This document shows positions 17,660-26,726 of a DNA stretch of 64,000 nucleotides, one piece after another. The notes beneath the pieces were generated by a model. The model had not been told where the DNA came from. It did not search any database and worked only from the letters and a program-made list of their open reading frames with translations. A program made the position numbers and the translations under genes. How positions within the stretch are numbered: position 1 is the first letter of the stretch; each line of letters starts with the position of its first letter. This DNA is from Paenibacillus crassostreae (GTDB taxonomy: Bacteria > Bacillota > Bacilli > Paenibacillales > Paenibacillaceae): NCBI RefSeq assembly GCF_001857945.1, contig NZ_CP017770.1:1612001-1676000 (forward strand). The letters run 5' to 3'.

Positions 17660-19054
17660 TTATACTTGTGCAGAATCTAAATCTATATTCTTATCATGAT
17701 ATACTTTGGAATCATTTTCTTTTAGAATTTTACTAGAAATAAGACCTGAAGTCATAGAATCATTCACATTCAGTGCGGTACGTCCCATATCGATTAGCGG
17801 TTCCACAGAGATCAGTAGACCTGCTAATGCAACGGGTAGACCCATTGTAGAAAGTACAATCAGCGATGCAAAGGTAGCACCCCCGCCGACGCCTGCAACA
17901 CCAAAGGAACTAATGACAACAATCAGAATCAATTTCAGAATGAAATCCCAACTTGTTGGATCTATGCCCACTGTTGGGGCAATCATCACTGCGAGCATGG
18001 CTGGATAAATTCCAGCACATCCATTCTGACCAATCGTAGCTCCGAAGGTGGCTGACAGGTTCGCGATCCCTGAAGATACTCCGAGTTTCCTTGTCTGAGT
18101 CTCTACATTAAGCGGAATGGTAGCTGCGCTTGAGCGAGAAGTAAATGCAAATGTCAGCGTAGGTAGAACCTTTTTCAGATATACTAACGGGTTAAACCCG
18201 AACATGGTAATCAATATTAAATGAATAATAAACATAACAATCAAAGCTACATAAGAAGCAATTACAAAGTTAATTAACTTTAAAATTTCATCAACATGCG
18301 TCGTAGCGATGGTCTTGGTGATCAACGCTAATATACCGTACGGAGTCAGTCTTAACACAAGGGTAACCATCCGCATCACGACAGCATATACCGCATCGAT
18401 CAAATCACGGAAGACTTGAGCTTGTTTCGGTTTCTTACGATCTATTCCAAGAACAGATACACCGATAAAGGCTGCAAAAATAACGACAGCAAGCGTAGAA
18501 GAACTCCGGGCTCCCGTCATATCGGCAAATGGATTCTTCGGAATAAACTCAAGGATTTGCTCCGGAATCGATTGATCTTCCACAACACCAAGTCTCTCTT
18601 CTAACTTCAATCCCTGTGCCTGTTCTCTGTCACCACTCTGAATATCAATAGCCTGTAAATCAAAACTCAGCGTAGTGATAATACTTACAGATGCCGCAAT
18701 CGCAGTGGTAAGAAGAAGAACTGCAATAATAGAAAAACTCATCTTCCCAAGATTCTTAACCCCGTTCAGATTCATGATAGCAGAAATGATCGACACCATA
18801 ATTAGCGGGATCACGATCATTTGGAGCAATCCAACATAACCGTAACCTACCAAGTTGAACCATTCTGTGGACTTTCCTATAACATCCGAATCTGGTTTGA
18901 ATAACAATTGTAGAATAACACCAAATACGATCCCCAACCCTAATCCTGTAAATACACGTTTAGTGAAGGAGATATGTTTCTTTTGCATCCATACTAATAA
19001 TCCGATCAGTCCCAGCATAGCAACGATGTTTATGATAATCCATAAAGTATCCAT
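17660..19054 (-). CDS. tcyP: L-cystine/proton or sodium symporter TcyP (DAACS family)
   Basis: 464 residues, about eight to nine membrane helices plus two re-entrant loops of the glutamate-transporter fold. It closely resembles Bacillus subtilis TcyP as I recall it: an N-terminal MDTLWIIINIVAML helix, WMQKKHISFTKRVFTGLGLG, GYVGLLQMIVIPLIMVSIISA, FTSRSSAATIPLN, IGQNGCAGIYPAMLAVM and SVEPLIDMGRTALN. It takes up cystine as a sulfur source. The ATG has a GGGGGG site. The gene stands alone. Its upstream gap (19055-19210) has an extended -10 TGCTATGAT on the minus strand, but I could not place a CymR site. Confidence 0.92.
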   Translation of the reverse strand: MDTLWIIINIVAMLGLIGLLVWMQKKHISFTKRVFTGLGLGIVFGVILQLLFKPDSDVIGKSTEWFNLVGYGYVGLLQMIVIPLIMVSIISAIMNLNGVKNLGKMSFSIIAVLLLTTAIAASVSIITTLSFDLQAIDIQSGDREQAQGLKLEERLGVVEDQSIPEQILEFIPKNPFADMTGARSSSTLAVVIFAAFIGVSVLGIDRKKPKQAQVFRDLIDAVYAVVMRMVTLVLRLTPYGILALITKTIATTHVDEILKLINFVIASYVALIVMFIIHLILITMFGFNPLVYLKKVLPTLTFAFTSRSSAATIPLNVETQTRKLGVSSGIANLSATFGATIGQNGCAGIYPAMLAVMIAPTVGIDPTSWDFILKLILIVVISSFGVAGVGGGATFASLIVLSTMGLPVALAGLLISVEPLIDMGRTALNVNDSMTSGLISSKILKENDSKVYHDKNIDLDSAQV

Positions 19055-19210
19055 TATGTGTACCCCCCAATAAAATATATGGCTAAATAAATATGAATAT
19101 ATTGTCGACGTTTCATATCATAGCATATACCTTAGTATTTGGGTAGGATTAATTTGTTATTAACACAACAGCTGTTTGTTTGGTTATTCTAAAGGGTAAT
19201 TGTTGTAATG

Positions 19211-20803
19211 TTATTGTTTATTCGAATCGATTATACCCATCATATTGTAGATCTGTTTCATATCAACATGGTTGCGAACTACTTCAGCAATCCGATCAAA
19301 TTCCTTTTCCTTGAGCACATTAGAACTATATGTTTTTCTTAAAGGTTTAAAACCTTTTTTCATACGAATATCATCCAGCCAAGACCTGCGAAAGGTATCG
19401 TTATGAAATATACCATGGAGATATGTTCCCCACGTACGTCCGTCTACCGTCCCCCAACCTTCATCTACAAGTTCTCCAGTGATTCTCTCCAACTGAAATA
19501 ACGTTGCTACGTTATTCTTGTTCAAGCACCTTGTCACTCCCATATGAATCTCGTACCCTTCAATAGGGGTAACACTCTGTTGCGGATCAAGAGCTAGAGG
19601 GTGTCCTACAGCTAGAGTACCCTGCACACGCACTGTTGTTTTTTCTTTCAAAAAAGTTGTCGAAACCGCAAGATAATTGAGCCCCTCGGCACTTCGAGGT
19701 TCACTGCCCTCCACTGCATAAGGATCAATCAGCATCTCACCTAACATTTGATATCCACCACATATACCTACAAGTTGCTGTGTCCCTGATCTCATTGCTT
19801 CTACTATTCCTTCATCTAGTCCTTGCATACGTAGAAATTCCAAATCCCCGATCGTATCCTTAGTCCCCGGTAGAATAATAGCATCAGGCGATCCCAAGTC
19901 TGCATTAGACCTCACATATCGAACGGACACATCCTTCTCCTCTCGCAAAGGATCGAAATCCGTGAAGTTAGATATTCTCGGATATTGAATAACCGCGATA
20001 TCAATCTCTCGCTGATCCGCTACCTTCTGTCCCAGTGTTTCTAATACAACAGAATCCTCAGCTTCAATCTTTAGTTCATCAATAAAAGGTAACACTCCAA
20101 GTACCGGGATGCCTGTACGTTCTGTAAGCCAAGTCAGTCCTGGCTCAAGAAGTGTAATGTCACCTCGAAACTTATTAATAATAAACCCCTTCACTCTTTG
20201 CCGCTCATGAGGTTCTAATAGTTCTAATGTGCCCACGATAAATGCAAAGACTCCACCCCGATCGATATCCGCAATCAACAATACAGGCGAATCCGCCCAA
20301 CCGGCTAAGTTCATATTGACGATATCATTGCTCTTAAGATTAATCTCTGCTGGACTTCCAGCACCTTCCATCAATACGACATCATACTGTTTACGTAATC
20401 GGTCCAGTGCATCCATCACTATATCCTTCGCATATGGCAAGAATAGATTGCGATAATCTGTTGCACTCATTTGTTGAAATGGCTCCCCATGTACGACAAT
20501 CTGTGAAAACATATCCTTTACTGGCTTAATCAGTATGGGGTTCATATCCGTTGTCGCTTGAATCCCACAAGCTTCTGCTTGTACCCCTTGAGCACGACCT
20601 ATCTCTTTCTCATCCTCAGTTACATAAGAGTTCAGAGCCATATTTTGTGATTTATAAGGTGCTGTACGGTATCCATCTTGCTTAAAAATACGGCATAACG
20701 CTGTTGTAATCACACTTTTCCCAACATCGGAAGCTGTTCCTTGCAACATGAGTACTGATCCATAGGACCCCTCTTTCATGACATGTGATTCAGACTTCTC
20801 CAT
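19211..20803 (-). CDS. cobQ: cobyric acid synthase (glutamine-hydrolysing)
   Basis: About 530 residues. The N-terminal ATPase domain starts with GTASDVGKSVITTALCRIF (P-loop variant, about residues 22-40). The C-terminal amidotransferase domain holds LVGICGGYQMLGEML with the catalytic Cys, and the His of TYLHGIFHNDTFRR. It amidates adenosylcobyrinic a,c-diamide at b, d, e and g. I chose the ATG at 20803 because an AGGGGGGG site lies five bases before it; an in-frame GTG at 20821 overlaps the cobS stop but has no site. It is the last gene of the riboswitch-controlled operon. Confidence 0.94.
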   Translation of the reverse strand: MEKSESHVMKEGSYGSVLMLQGTASDVGKSVITTALCRIFKQDGYRTAPYKSQNMALNSYVTEDEKEIGRAQGVQAEACGIQATTDMNPILIKPVKDMFSQIVVHGEPFQQMSATDYRNLFLPYAKDIVMDALDRLRKQYDVVLMEGAGSPAEINLKSNDIVNMNLAGWADSPVLLIADIDRGGVFAFIVGTLELLEPHERQRVKGFIINKFRGDITLLEPGLTWLTERTGIPVLGVLPFIDELKIEAEDSVVLETLGQKVADQREIDIAVIQYPRISNFTDFDPLREEKDVSVRYVRSNADLGSPDAIILPGTKDTIGDLEFLRMQGLDEGIVEAMRSGTQQLVGICGGYQMLGEMLIDPYAVEGSEPRSAEGLNYLAVSTTFLKEKTTVRVQGTLAVGHPLALDPQQSVTPIEGYEIHMGVTRCLNKNNVATLFQLERITGELVDEGWGTVDGRTWGTYLHGIFHNDTFRRSWLDDIRMKKGFKPLRKTYSSNVLKEKEFDRIAEVVRNHVDMKQIYNMMGIIDSNKQ

Positions 20804-20817
20804 AAGTTCCCCCCCTC

Positions 20818-21627
20818 TCACAAGTGATTGTATAATAGCACTAACATGAGCAATGCTACGACTTCTAGTAGTTCGTTAAGAGCACCATAGGTATCACCTG
20901 TTAATCCGCCTAACGTAGCATTCATCTTCCGTGCGACCCACATTCCTGTAGCCCATACACTTAGCGGTAGTGTAACCCACCCAAGAAGAGCTATCGTCCA
21001 AGTATATCTATCCATCATGATTAAGGGTGCGATCGAGGCTACAACTCCTGATAAGACTAATGCAATAACCAAAGTTGCCCCTATCTGCGCTTTATCCAAT
21101 CCTATAAATTTCCCAGCTAATCCGTCCTTACCACGGGCCTTTGGCCATGATGACATGGCATGAACCATAAACCAACGACTCCAAATTAGGGGCAAGAGAA
21201 GTAGACCTGAACAGTCTAGACCATCTACGATCAATGAATAGATTAGAGAGAGCTTCAACATCAGCAGTAGCACACATGCGAGAACACCCATAGCCCCTAC
21301 TCGGCTATCTTTCATGATCTCAAGGATTTGTTCTCGAGGTCGATAGCTCAGAATTCCATCCGCCGTGTCCATCCATCCATCCAAATGAAGTCCACCTGTA
21401 AGTCCAACCCATAGAATAAGAATCAACACCGCTGCTGGCAATGGTGGGAGCAAGAAGGTAAATCCTAAAGCCGCTATCCACACCACTAGTCCTATTGCTG
21501 CCCCCACGAGTGGATAAAACTTCACACTTTGGCGAAAAAGTGTATCAGAATAATCTAGATTTGCCCGTACGGGAAAACGTGATAGAAATTGAAAAGCGGC
21601 CGCAGCCGCTTGGATCCAGTTCCTCAT
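20818..21627 (-). CDS. cobS: adenosylcobinamide-GDP ribazoletransferase (cobalamin synthase)
   Basis: 269 residues, an integral membrane protein with six or more hydrophobic segments. The metal-binding motif GGLHLDGWMDTADG (residues about 76-90) is the CobS signature. It joins alpha-ribazole to adenosylcobinamide-GDP at the membrane. The start ATG overlaps the cobU stop (ATGA), so translation is coupled. Confidence 0.95.
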   Translation of the reverse strand: MRNWIQAAAAAFQFLSRFPVRANLDYSDTLFRQSVKFYPLVGAAIGLVVWIAALGFTFLLPPLPAAVLILILWVGLTGGLHLDGWMDTADGILSYRPREQILEIMKDSRVGAMGVLACVLLLMLKLSLIYSLIVDGLDCSGLLLLPLIWSRWFMVHAMSSWPKARGKDGLAGKFIGLDKAQIGATLVIALVLSGVVASIAPLIMMDRYTWTIALLGWVTLPLSVWATGMWVARKMNATLGGLTGDTYGALNELLEVVALLMLVLLYNHL

Positions 21628-22196
21628 AATATATACTCCCTACTCTTGAGTTCGATAGGGATACCTGCCGTTACCAAGAAAACCTGAGAACAACTCCTAG
21701 CTATCGCCTGATTCATGAACCCTGCCAAATCGCGATATAATCTTCCTAAAGGATATTCAGGCACAATCCCATCCCCCACTTCGTTGGTAACCATAATCAA
21801 GTTACCGGGGTATTGTCGTACTTGATTCACAAGAAGAAGAATTTCTTCTTTTACTTTCTCAGATCTATCCTTGTCATTTTCTACAGACAAAAGAACATTA
21901 GATAACCACAACGTTAGGCAGTCCACAAGAATAGTAGGTGCGCCTTCTTCGCTACTCAGACTTTGCGAATGCCAATCCCCTATTAGCTTTACCAGTTCAA
22001 ATGGTTCCTCAACATTTCGCCATGGATAGTTAGCTTGAATTCGTTGCAGTTGATGAAGAGCAATCCGTTCCTTCATCTCATCATCGAAGGCTTGTGCTGT
22101 AGCCACATAGATGGCTTCCTGTGAAATAGACATACACAACTTCTCCGCAAAGCTACTCTTTCCACTTCTCGCTCCACCGGTAACAAGTGTGATCAT
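21624..22196 (-). CDS. cobU: adenosylcobinamide kinase / adenosylcobinamide-phosphate guanylyltransferase
   Basis: 190 residues. The P-loop is TGGARSGKSSFAE (residues 6-18), followed by YVATAQAFDDEMKERIALHQ with the GMP-accepting histidine region, and TNEVGDGIVPEYPLGRLYRDLAG, all hallmarks of CobU/CobP. It phosphorylates adenosylcobinamide and transfers GMP to it. It overlaps cobT (TAATG) and cobS (ATGA). Confidence 0.95.
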   Translation of the reverse strand: MITLVTGGARSGKSSFAEKLCMSISQEAIYVATAQAFDDEMKERIALHQLQRIQANYPWRNVEEPFELVKLIGDWHSQSLSSEEGAPTILVDCLTLWLSNVLLSVENDKDRSEKVKEEILLLVNQVRQYPGNLIMVTNEVGDGIVPEYPLGRLYRDLAGFMNQAIARSCSQVFLVTAGIPIELKSREYIL

Positions 22197-23263
22197 TACT
22201 TCTGATCCTCCGATTCACCAGATATTCCTGCACTTTCGAATGTTGCCATCTCATTTATAATCCGGCAAGCTGCATCCACTAGATGTAGACACAACACTCC
22301 ACCAGTGCCCTCACCTACGCGTAGATCTAATTCCAATACAGGGCGAAGACCTAGCTCTTGAAGCAATAATCGATGTCCTTGTTCGTGGGAAGCATGCGAT
22401 ACAATCATGTAATCAGCTGAAGTTGGATGAATAGCTTTAGCCAATAACGCTGCTGCACTCGAAATAAATCCATCGATAATAACCGGACATCCATGAACTG
22501 CTGATCCAAGAATAACACCTACTAATCCACCAATTTCCAGACCACCGACTTTAGCAAGCACGTCAATTGGATCAAGTGGATTAGGGGCGTTAACTTTCAA
22601 GGCTTGTTCAACAACACTGATCTTATGCAACAGGCGAGCGTCATCAATACCAGTCCCTCTCCCTACCGCATCCTTAACCGAAATATTCGTAAGTGCACAG
22701 GATACGGCTGAGCTTGCAGTCGTATTTCCAATGCCCATTTCTCCAGTTATAAATAATTGAACATCCCGTTTAACAGCATCTTCGACGACTTTCACACCAA
22801 TAAGAATGGATTGAATTGCTTCTTCATAAGTCATGGCAGGACCTTGTGCCATATTAGCTGTACCATACCGAATTTTACGCGAAAGGAGGTCAGGGTGTGA
22901 GATCTCACTATTAACTCCGATATCCACACATACGACTTCTGCACCCGCTCCACGAGCAAGAACATTAACAGCCGCACCACCCGCAAGAAAATTATGGACC
23001 ATTTGCGGAGTTACCTCTTGTGGAAAAGCACTTACGCCTTCCTCACATACCCCGTGATCACCAGCCATAATGATTACTTCTCTACGATCAAAGAAAGGTT
23101 TCACCTTTCCCGTAATGCCTGCAAGTTGTATCGCCATAGTCTCCAATTTACCAAGACTTCCAGGGGGAACCGTTAGATTACTGATATGTAATTTTGCTCT
23201 CTGAATCGCCTCTTGATCAAGACCACGAATTTCTCCGATTTGTTGCATAATAACCTGACTCAT
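22196..23263 (-). CDS. cobT: nicotinate-nucleotide:dimethylbenzimidazole phosphoribosyltransferase
   Basis: 355 residues. Motifs of CobT are clear: LTVPPGSLGKLE near the N-terminus, MAGDHGVCEEGVSAFPQEVTPQMV, GEMGIGNTTASSAV, and the C-terminal LRVGEGTGGVLCLHLVDAA with the catalytic glutamate. It makes alpha-ribazole phosphate from the lower-ligand base and nicotinate mononucleotide. It follows btuD by 44 nt and overlaps cobU by one base. Confidence 0.95.
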   Translation of the reverse strand: MSQVIMQQIGEIRGLDQEAIQRAKLHISNLTVPPGSLGKLETMAIQLAGITGKVKPFFDRREVIIMAGDHGVCEEGVSAFPQEVTPQMVHNFLAGGAAVNVLARGAGAEVVCVDIGVNSEISHPDLLSRKIRYGTANMAQGPAMTYEEAIQSILIGVKVVEDAVKRDVQLFITGEMGIGNTTASSAVSCALTNISVKDAVGRGTGIDDARLLHKISVVEQALKVNAPNPLDPIDVLAKVGGLEIGGLVGVILGSAVHGCPVIIDGFISSAAALLAKAIHPTSADYMIVSHASHEQGHRLLLQELGLRPVLELDLRVGEGTGGVLCLHLVDAACRIINEMATFESAGISGESEDQK

Positions 23264-23307
23264 AGTTCATTACTCCTTTGATGGTTCAAAGTTAATGTTA
23301 CTGCATG

Positions 23308-24084
23308 TTATTGACGGGAAAGAAGAATTTGTGGAACACCGTTTACCGGGTGCTTTACAACCGCTGGATCCACTTCATAGACTCGTCGAATATTATCCTC
23401 CGTTAAAATCTCATCTGGTGTTCCTACTCCAACAACTTCACCTTCTCGTAGTACTAAGAGTTTATCACAGAATTGGGCGGCCAAATTCAAGTCATGAAGT
23501 ACTGCAACGATCGTAATTCCTGAATCTTGTCGCCAATTAGCAACCAATTCCATGAACTGAAGTTGATAATAAATATCTAAGAAAGATGTCGGCTCATCTA
23601 ACAATAAGATTTGGGGCTCCTGCGCCATCACTTTACCGAGTGCGACACGTTGTCTTTGTCCTCCACTAAGTTCATCCAATGGTCGGTCACCTAAATCAGT
23701 CAGATGTAATCTATTCATAATGTCATCCACAAGCGCCGTAGTATTCTTGTTCTGCTCCCGTCCGAGCCAATCTTGAAATGGAAATCTACCCATTTCAACA
23801 ATATCTCTAACCGGATAGTGGATAGCTGGAAGGCCATCCTGTTGAAGTACGGCAACCATCTGTGATAACTCACGTCGATTATATTTAGATACGTGACGCC
23901 CCCGTATCTTCAATTCCCCACTAGAAATTTTGTCCACACCAGAAATTAATTGGAGTAGTGTCGATTTACCGCTACCATTAGGACCAATGATTCCCCACCA
24001 TTCGCCTTCCTCTATCGTCCAACTAACATTTTGAAGTGCGGATAAATCTCCATAAGTTTTCGATACCTCGTTTACCTCGATCAT
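23308..24084 (-). CDS. btuD: corrinoid ABC transporter ATP-binding protein
   Basis: 258 residues of a FecE/BtuD-type ATPase. Walker A is GPNGSGKST (residues 35-43), signature LSGGQRQRVALGKV, Walker B ILLLDEPTSFLD, and switch His in LHDLNLAAQFCD. Siderophore and heme ATPases look alike; the surrounding cob genes and the upstream cobalamin riboswitch point to corrinoids. Its ATG overlaps the btuC stop. Confidence 0.92.
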   Translation of the reverse strand: MIEVNEVSKTYGDLSALQNVSWTIEEGEWWGIIGPNGSGKSTLLQLISGVDKISSGELKIRGRHVSKYNRRELSQMVAVLQQDGLPAIHYPVRDIVEMGRFPFQDWLGREQNKNTTALVDDIMNRLHLTDLGDRPLDELSGGQRQRVALGKVMAQEPQILLLDEPTSFLDIYYQLQFMELVANWRQDSGITIVAVLHDLNLAAQFCDKLLVLREGEVVGVGTPDEILTEDNIRRVYEVDPAVVKHPVNGVPQILLSRQ

Positions 24085-25127
24085 GCCATACCTCCGTTCC
24101 GTTGCTTCTTATTACGATACAACAGATAAGCAAAGAATGGAGCGCCAATAAATGCGGTAACCACTCCAAGCGGAATCTCCGTCGGAGCTAGAATAGAACG
24201 AGCAATGGTATCACACCATAACGTGAAGATTGCGCCTCCCAATGCCGATAATGGGACGATGTGTCGATAATCCGGACCCGTAATCAATCGAATGATATGT
24301 GGAATAACGAGTCCCACAAATCCAATCACACCAGATACAGATACAGCAGCTGCCGTTAATAAGGTGGATACGATCAATGTTCTCAACTTCAGTCTCTCTA
24401 CATGAAGTCCCATATGAGCAGCCTGGCGTTCACCCAATGCTAATAAATTCAAAGAGCGAGCGCTTCCCCATATCACCAACAATCCAACAAATACATACGG
24501 CAATAACATGAGTGTATATGACCATCCACGAAAGCTTAATCCGCCCATCGTCCAGAACATAATTTCATTAATCGTCTCTTTCGACATAGCCGTTAGGAAG
24601 GAGACGATAGCACCTAGGAAGGATTGCATAACCACACCTGATAAAATCAGACTATTCGTTGGGATTTTCCCACCCTCACGTGCTAAAGACAGCACTCCCC
24701 ATAGAGTCAATATCCCTGTAAAAAAAGCAACCATAGGGAGCGTCCAGATACCCACAAGAGAATACTGCATTCCATAGAAAATAATGACTGCCGCACCAAC
24801 GGATGCTCCTGAAGAAACCCCTAGCGTATATGGATCAGCAAGGGGATTACGAAGTACACCCTGAAATCCAGAACCAGCAACAGCAAGAGAAGCTCCGACC
24901 AGCATACCTAAGACAATTCGAGGTAATCTTACCTTAATAAGTATTTGCTCATGTGCAGGACTCCATGTTGGTATAATCATATCCCCCACCCATGGTAATC
25001 GATGCACTAGAATTTGAATAATATCCTTTACGGGTAGCTTAACCGCACCTATTCCAAGGCAGAGCAGGAAGCTCGCGACAAGTAATATGATCCCGAGCCC
25101 CCCATACACAGTTAATTTCTTATTCAT
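24081..25127 (-). CDS. btuC: corrinoid ABC transporter permease (FecCD/BtuC family)
   Basis: 348 residues with the ten-helix FecCD pattern. Visible family motifs are RLPRIVLGMLVGASLAVAGSGFQGVLRNPLADPYTLGVSSGASVGA and GFVGLVIPHIIRLITGPDYRHIVPLSAL (each cited only as its opening and end residues here). It forms the membrane channel for BtuF-delivered corrinoid. It overlaps the btuF stop by 8 nt and the btuD start by 4 nt. Confidence 0.92.
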   Translation of the reverse strand: MNKKLTVYGGLGIILLVASFLLCLGIGAVKLPVKDIIQILVHRLPWVGDMIIPTWSPAHEQILIKVRLPRIVLGMLVGASLAVAGSGFQGVLRNPLADPYTLGVSSGASVGAAVIIFYGMQYSLVGIWTLPMVAFFTGILTLWGVLSLAREGGKIPTNSLILSGVVMQSFLGAIVSFLTAMSKETINEIMFWTMGGLSFRGWSYTLMLLPYVFVGLLVIWGSARSLNLLALGERQAAHMGLHVERLKLRTLIVSTLLTAAAVSVSGVIGFVGLVIPHIIRLITGPDYRHIVPLSALGGAIFTLWCDTIARSILAPTEIPLGVVTAFIGAPFFAYLLYRNKKQRNGGMA

Positions 25128-26139
25128 GGTTTAGTAGTTCTGGATAGATGGCATTAGCAATTTCTTTAAGTCCTTGCGTGACACGTGGCCCCGGACGACT
25201 AACCAAGTTATCATTCAATCCAACAATAGCATCATTCTTGATAGCCGTAATTTGATCCCAACCACTGCGAGCTTTAATGATCTGATCTAATGTTTCTTGT
25301 GTAGTCTCATCCTTAACATTCATATTGTAAAGAATCACATCAGGGTTATCATTAATGATTTTCTCTTCACTAATTTCATTCCATCCCACTGTATCCGCGG
25401 CAACGTTAACCCCACCAGCTAGTGTGATTAACTCATTCAGAAATTCACCACTACCTACTGTCCAACCTAGAGAAAATTCGATATATACTTTCTTTTTCTG
25501 TTCAGGCGTAAGTGATTTAACCGCTTCTGTCACTTCCGCGCGCTCTTGTTTCATTTTATCTACAACGGTTATAGCTTCTGCTTGCTGATCTGTAATCTGT
25601 CCCAACAATTCAATATTAGCAATGACATCATCTACAGATTTCGGATCAGTCTTGATAATCGTTATGCCAAGTTCACGTAACTTCTCTGTAGCTTCCACAC
25701 TCATAGAGATTCCTGTAACTACTAGGTCAGGTTCTGCTACTATAATAGCTTCCTCATTTGGACTATAAACACCACCCATTCTAGCTTTACTCGTCACCGC
25801 TTCTGGATAATCATCAAAATCAGATACACCTACAACCTGCTCGTCTAATCCCAGAGCAAATAGTGCTTCGGTCTCTGCCGGTGAGAGGGATACAATCTGC
25901 TTCGGAGCTTCTGTAAATGTAATAGATTCGCCTGTAGCATCCACTACTGTTAAGGGATAGACCGTACTCAAATCACTTGCTTGCTCTTCGGTAGGCTTCG
26001 TCTGTTCTGTTGGAGCTACCTCTGTTGGTGTTTGTTCAGTAACCTTCTCTGCTTGTTCATTATTTCCACATGCCGTTAGCGATATTGTGAGCATGAGCGC
26101 TAACGCCCCGGTAATCCAATTCTTCTTCAATAATTTCAT
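25120..26139 (-). CDS. btuF: corrinoid-binding lipoprotein
   Basis: 339 residues. The lipobox SLTACGN gives Cys24. A Pro/Thr/Glu-rich linker (about 25-55) tethers the periplasmic-binding domain to the membrane. The domain opens with YPLTVVDATGESITFTEAPKQIVSLSPAETEALFALG, typical of the BtuF/FhuD cluster. It captures cobalamin or cobinamide outside the cell. It is the first gene behind the cobalamin riboswitch; an AGAGAG site precedes the ATG. Confidence 0.92.
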   Translation of the reverse strand: MKLLKKNWITGALALMLTISLTACGNNEQAEKVTEQTPTEVAPTEQTKPTEEQASDLSTVYPLTVVDATGESITFTEAPKQIVSLSPAETEALFALGLDEQVVGVSDFDDYPEAVTSKARMGGVYSPNEEAIIVAEPDLVVTGISMSVEATEKLRELGITIIKTDPKSVDDVIANIELLGQITDQQAEAITVVDKMKQERAEVTEAVKSLTPEQKKKVYIEFSLGWTVGSGEFLNELITLAGGVNVAADTVGWNEISEEKIINDNPDVILYNMNVKDETTQETLDQIIKARSGWDQITAIKNDAIVGLNDNLVSRPGPRVTQGLKEIANAIYPELLNHE

Positions 26140-26228
26140 TATTATTTCTCTCTCCTTTTCATATCATGTGAGAGTTGCCTTCCTTGTAATTCCAATGAAT
26201 TTTGTTCACGAAAGTCTATGCATAGCAA

Positions 26229-26264
26229 AAACCCTGATCCTCTTTATTCAAGAAAGCATCAGGG
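26229..26264 (-). terminator. riboswitch-controlled intrinsic terminator before btuF
   Basis: On the minus strand CCCTGAT (26264-26258) pairs with ATCAGGG (26238-26232), with an inner CTTTCT/AAAGA extension, followed by TTTTTGC. A competing perfect 10-bp pairing between 26353-26362 and 26263-26272 overlaps its first two stem bases and is a good antiterminator. Binding of cobalamin should favour the terminator and shut the operon off. Confidence 0.85.
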
Positions 26265-26390
26265 ATTACGTTAGTGCGGACATCATGTGGCTTACCATCA
26301 TCTCTCCGCAGGCTGTGTACCGAAACAACTCTTAGGTACTTCCAAAAAGCCAAACGTAATCCTTTCCTCGAAGGACCATCGTACTTCTCA

Positions 26391-26596
26391 TAAGGCAGGT
26401 CTCCTGACTCACAGGTTAGCTGACATTCTCACCTTCCCATCCTACATGAAGCAGAACAGTGGTATATTGAATCAATTTCATAATCGCCTATGCAGATTAT
26501 GAAATTGATTCTTGAGAACATCCCTGATTTACAGTGGCGGGACCGTGCCGGATTTACACCGGCTTCCCTTTTAACTAGGATTAAAAGCAACCTTCT
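26391..26596 (-). ncRNA. adenosylcobalamin riboswitch aptamer
   Basis: Reading the minus strand: a GGTTGCTTTTAAT start, then AAAAGGGAAGCCGGTGTAA, the core CACGGTCCCGCCACTGTAAA, later GATGGGAAGGTGAGAA, and the B12 box AGTCAGGAGACCTGCC (complement at 26394-26409). This is the full cobalamin aptamer order. It lies between cobC and btuF, so it mainly controls btuF-cobQ. A 44-nt palindrome interrupts a peripheral stem. Confidence 0.95.
26468..26511. repeat. palindromic IS200/IS605-like repeat inside the cobalamin riboswitch
   Basis: Perfect 17-bp arms (26469-26485 and 26495-26511) around a 9-nt loop. Bases 26468-26495 are identical, on the opposite strand, to 61479-61506 next to the tnpB relic. 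The aptamer core on both sides stays intact, so the palindrome forms an extra hairpin on a peripheral arm. Confidence 0.85.
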
Positions 26597-26726
26597 TAGC
26601 TTCTAATTCCCTAGACCTTACAAGTTTATTATATTCATTTATAAACAAGTCTTGCTTCTCTATTTGAAATTATAGGGCAAAAACAAAGTAGTTACAATCC
26701 AATTATTGGCTTACCTCTTTAGTAAA

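Noticed and set aside
19055..19210. SAM or T-box riboswitch before tcyP
   Set aside because: The gap is only about 156 nt and shows none of the conserved T-box or S-box sequences.
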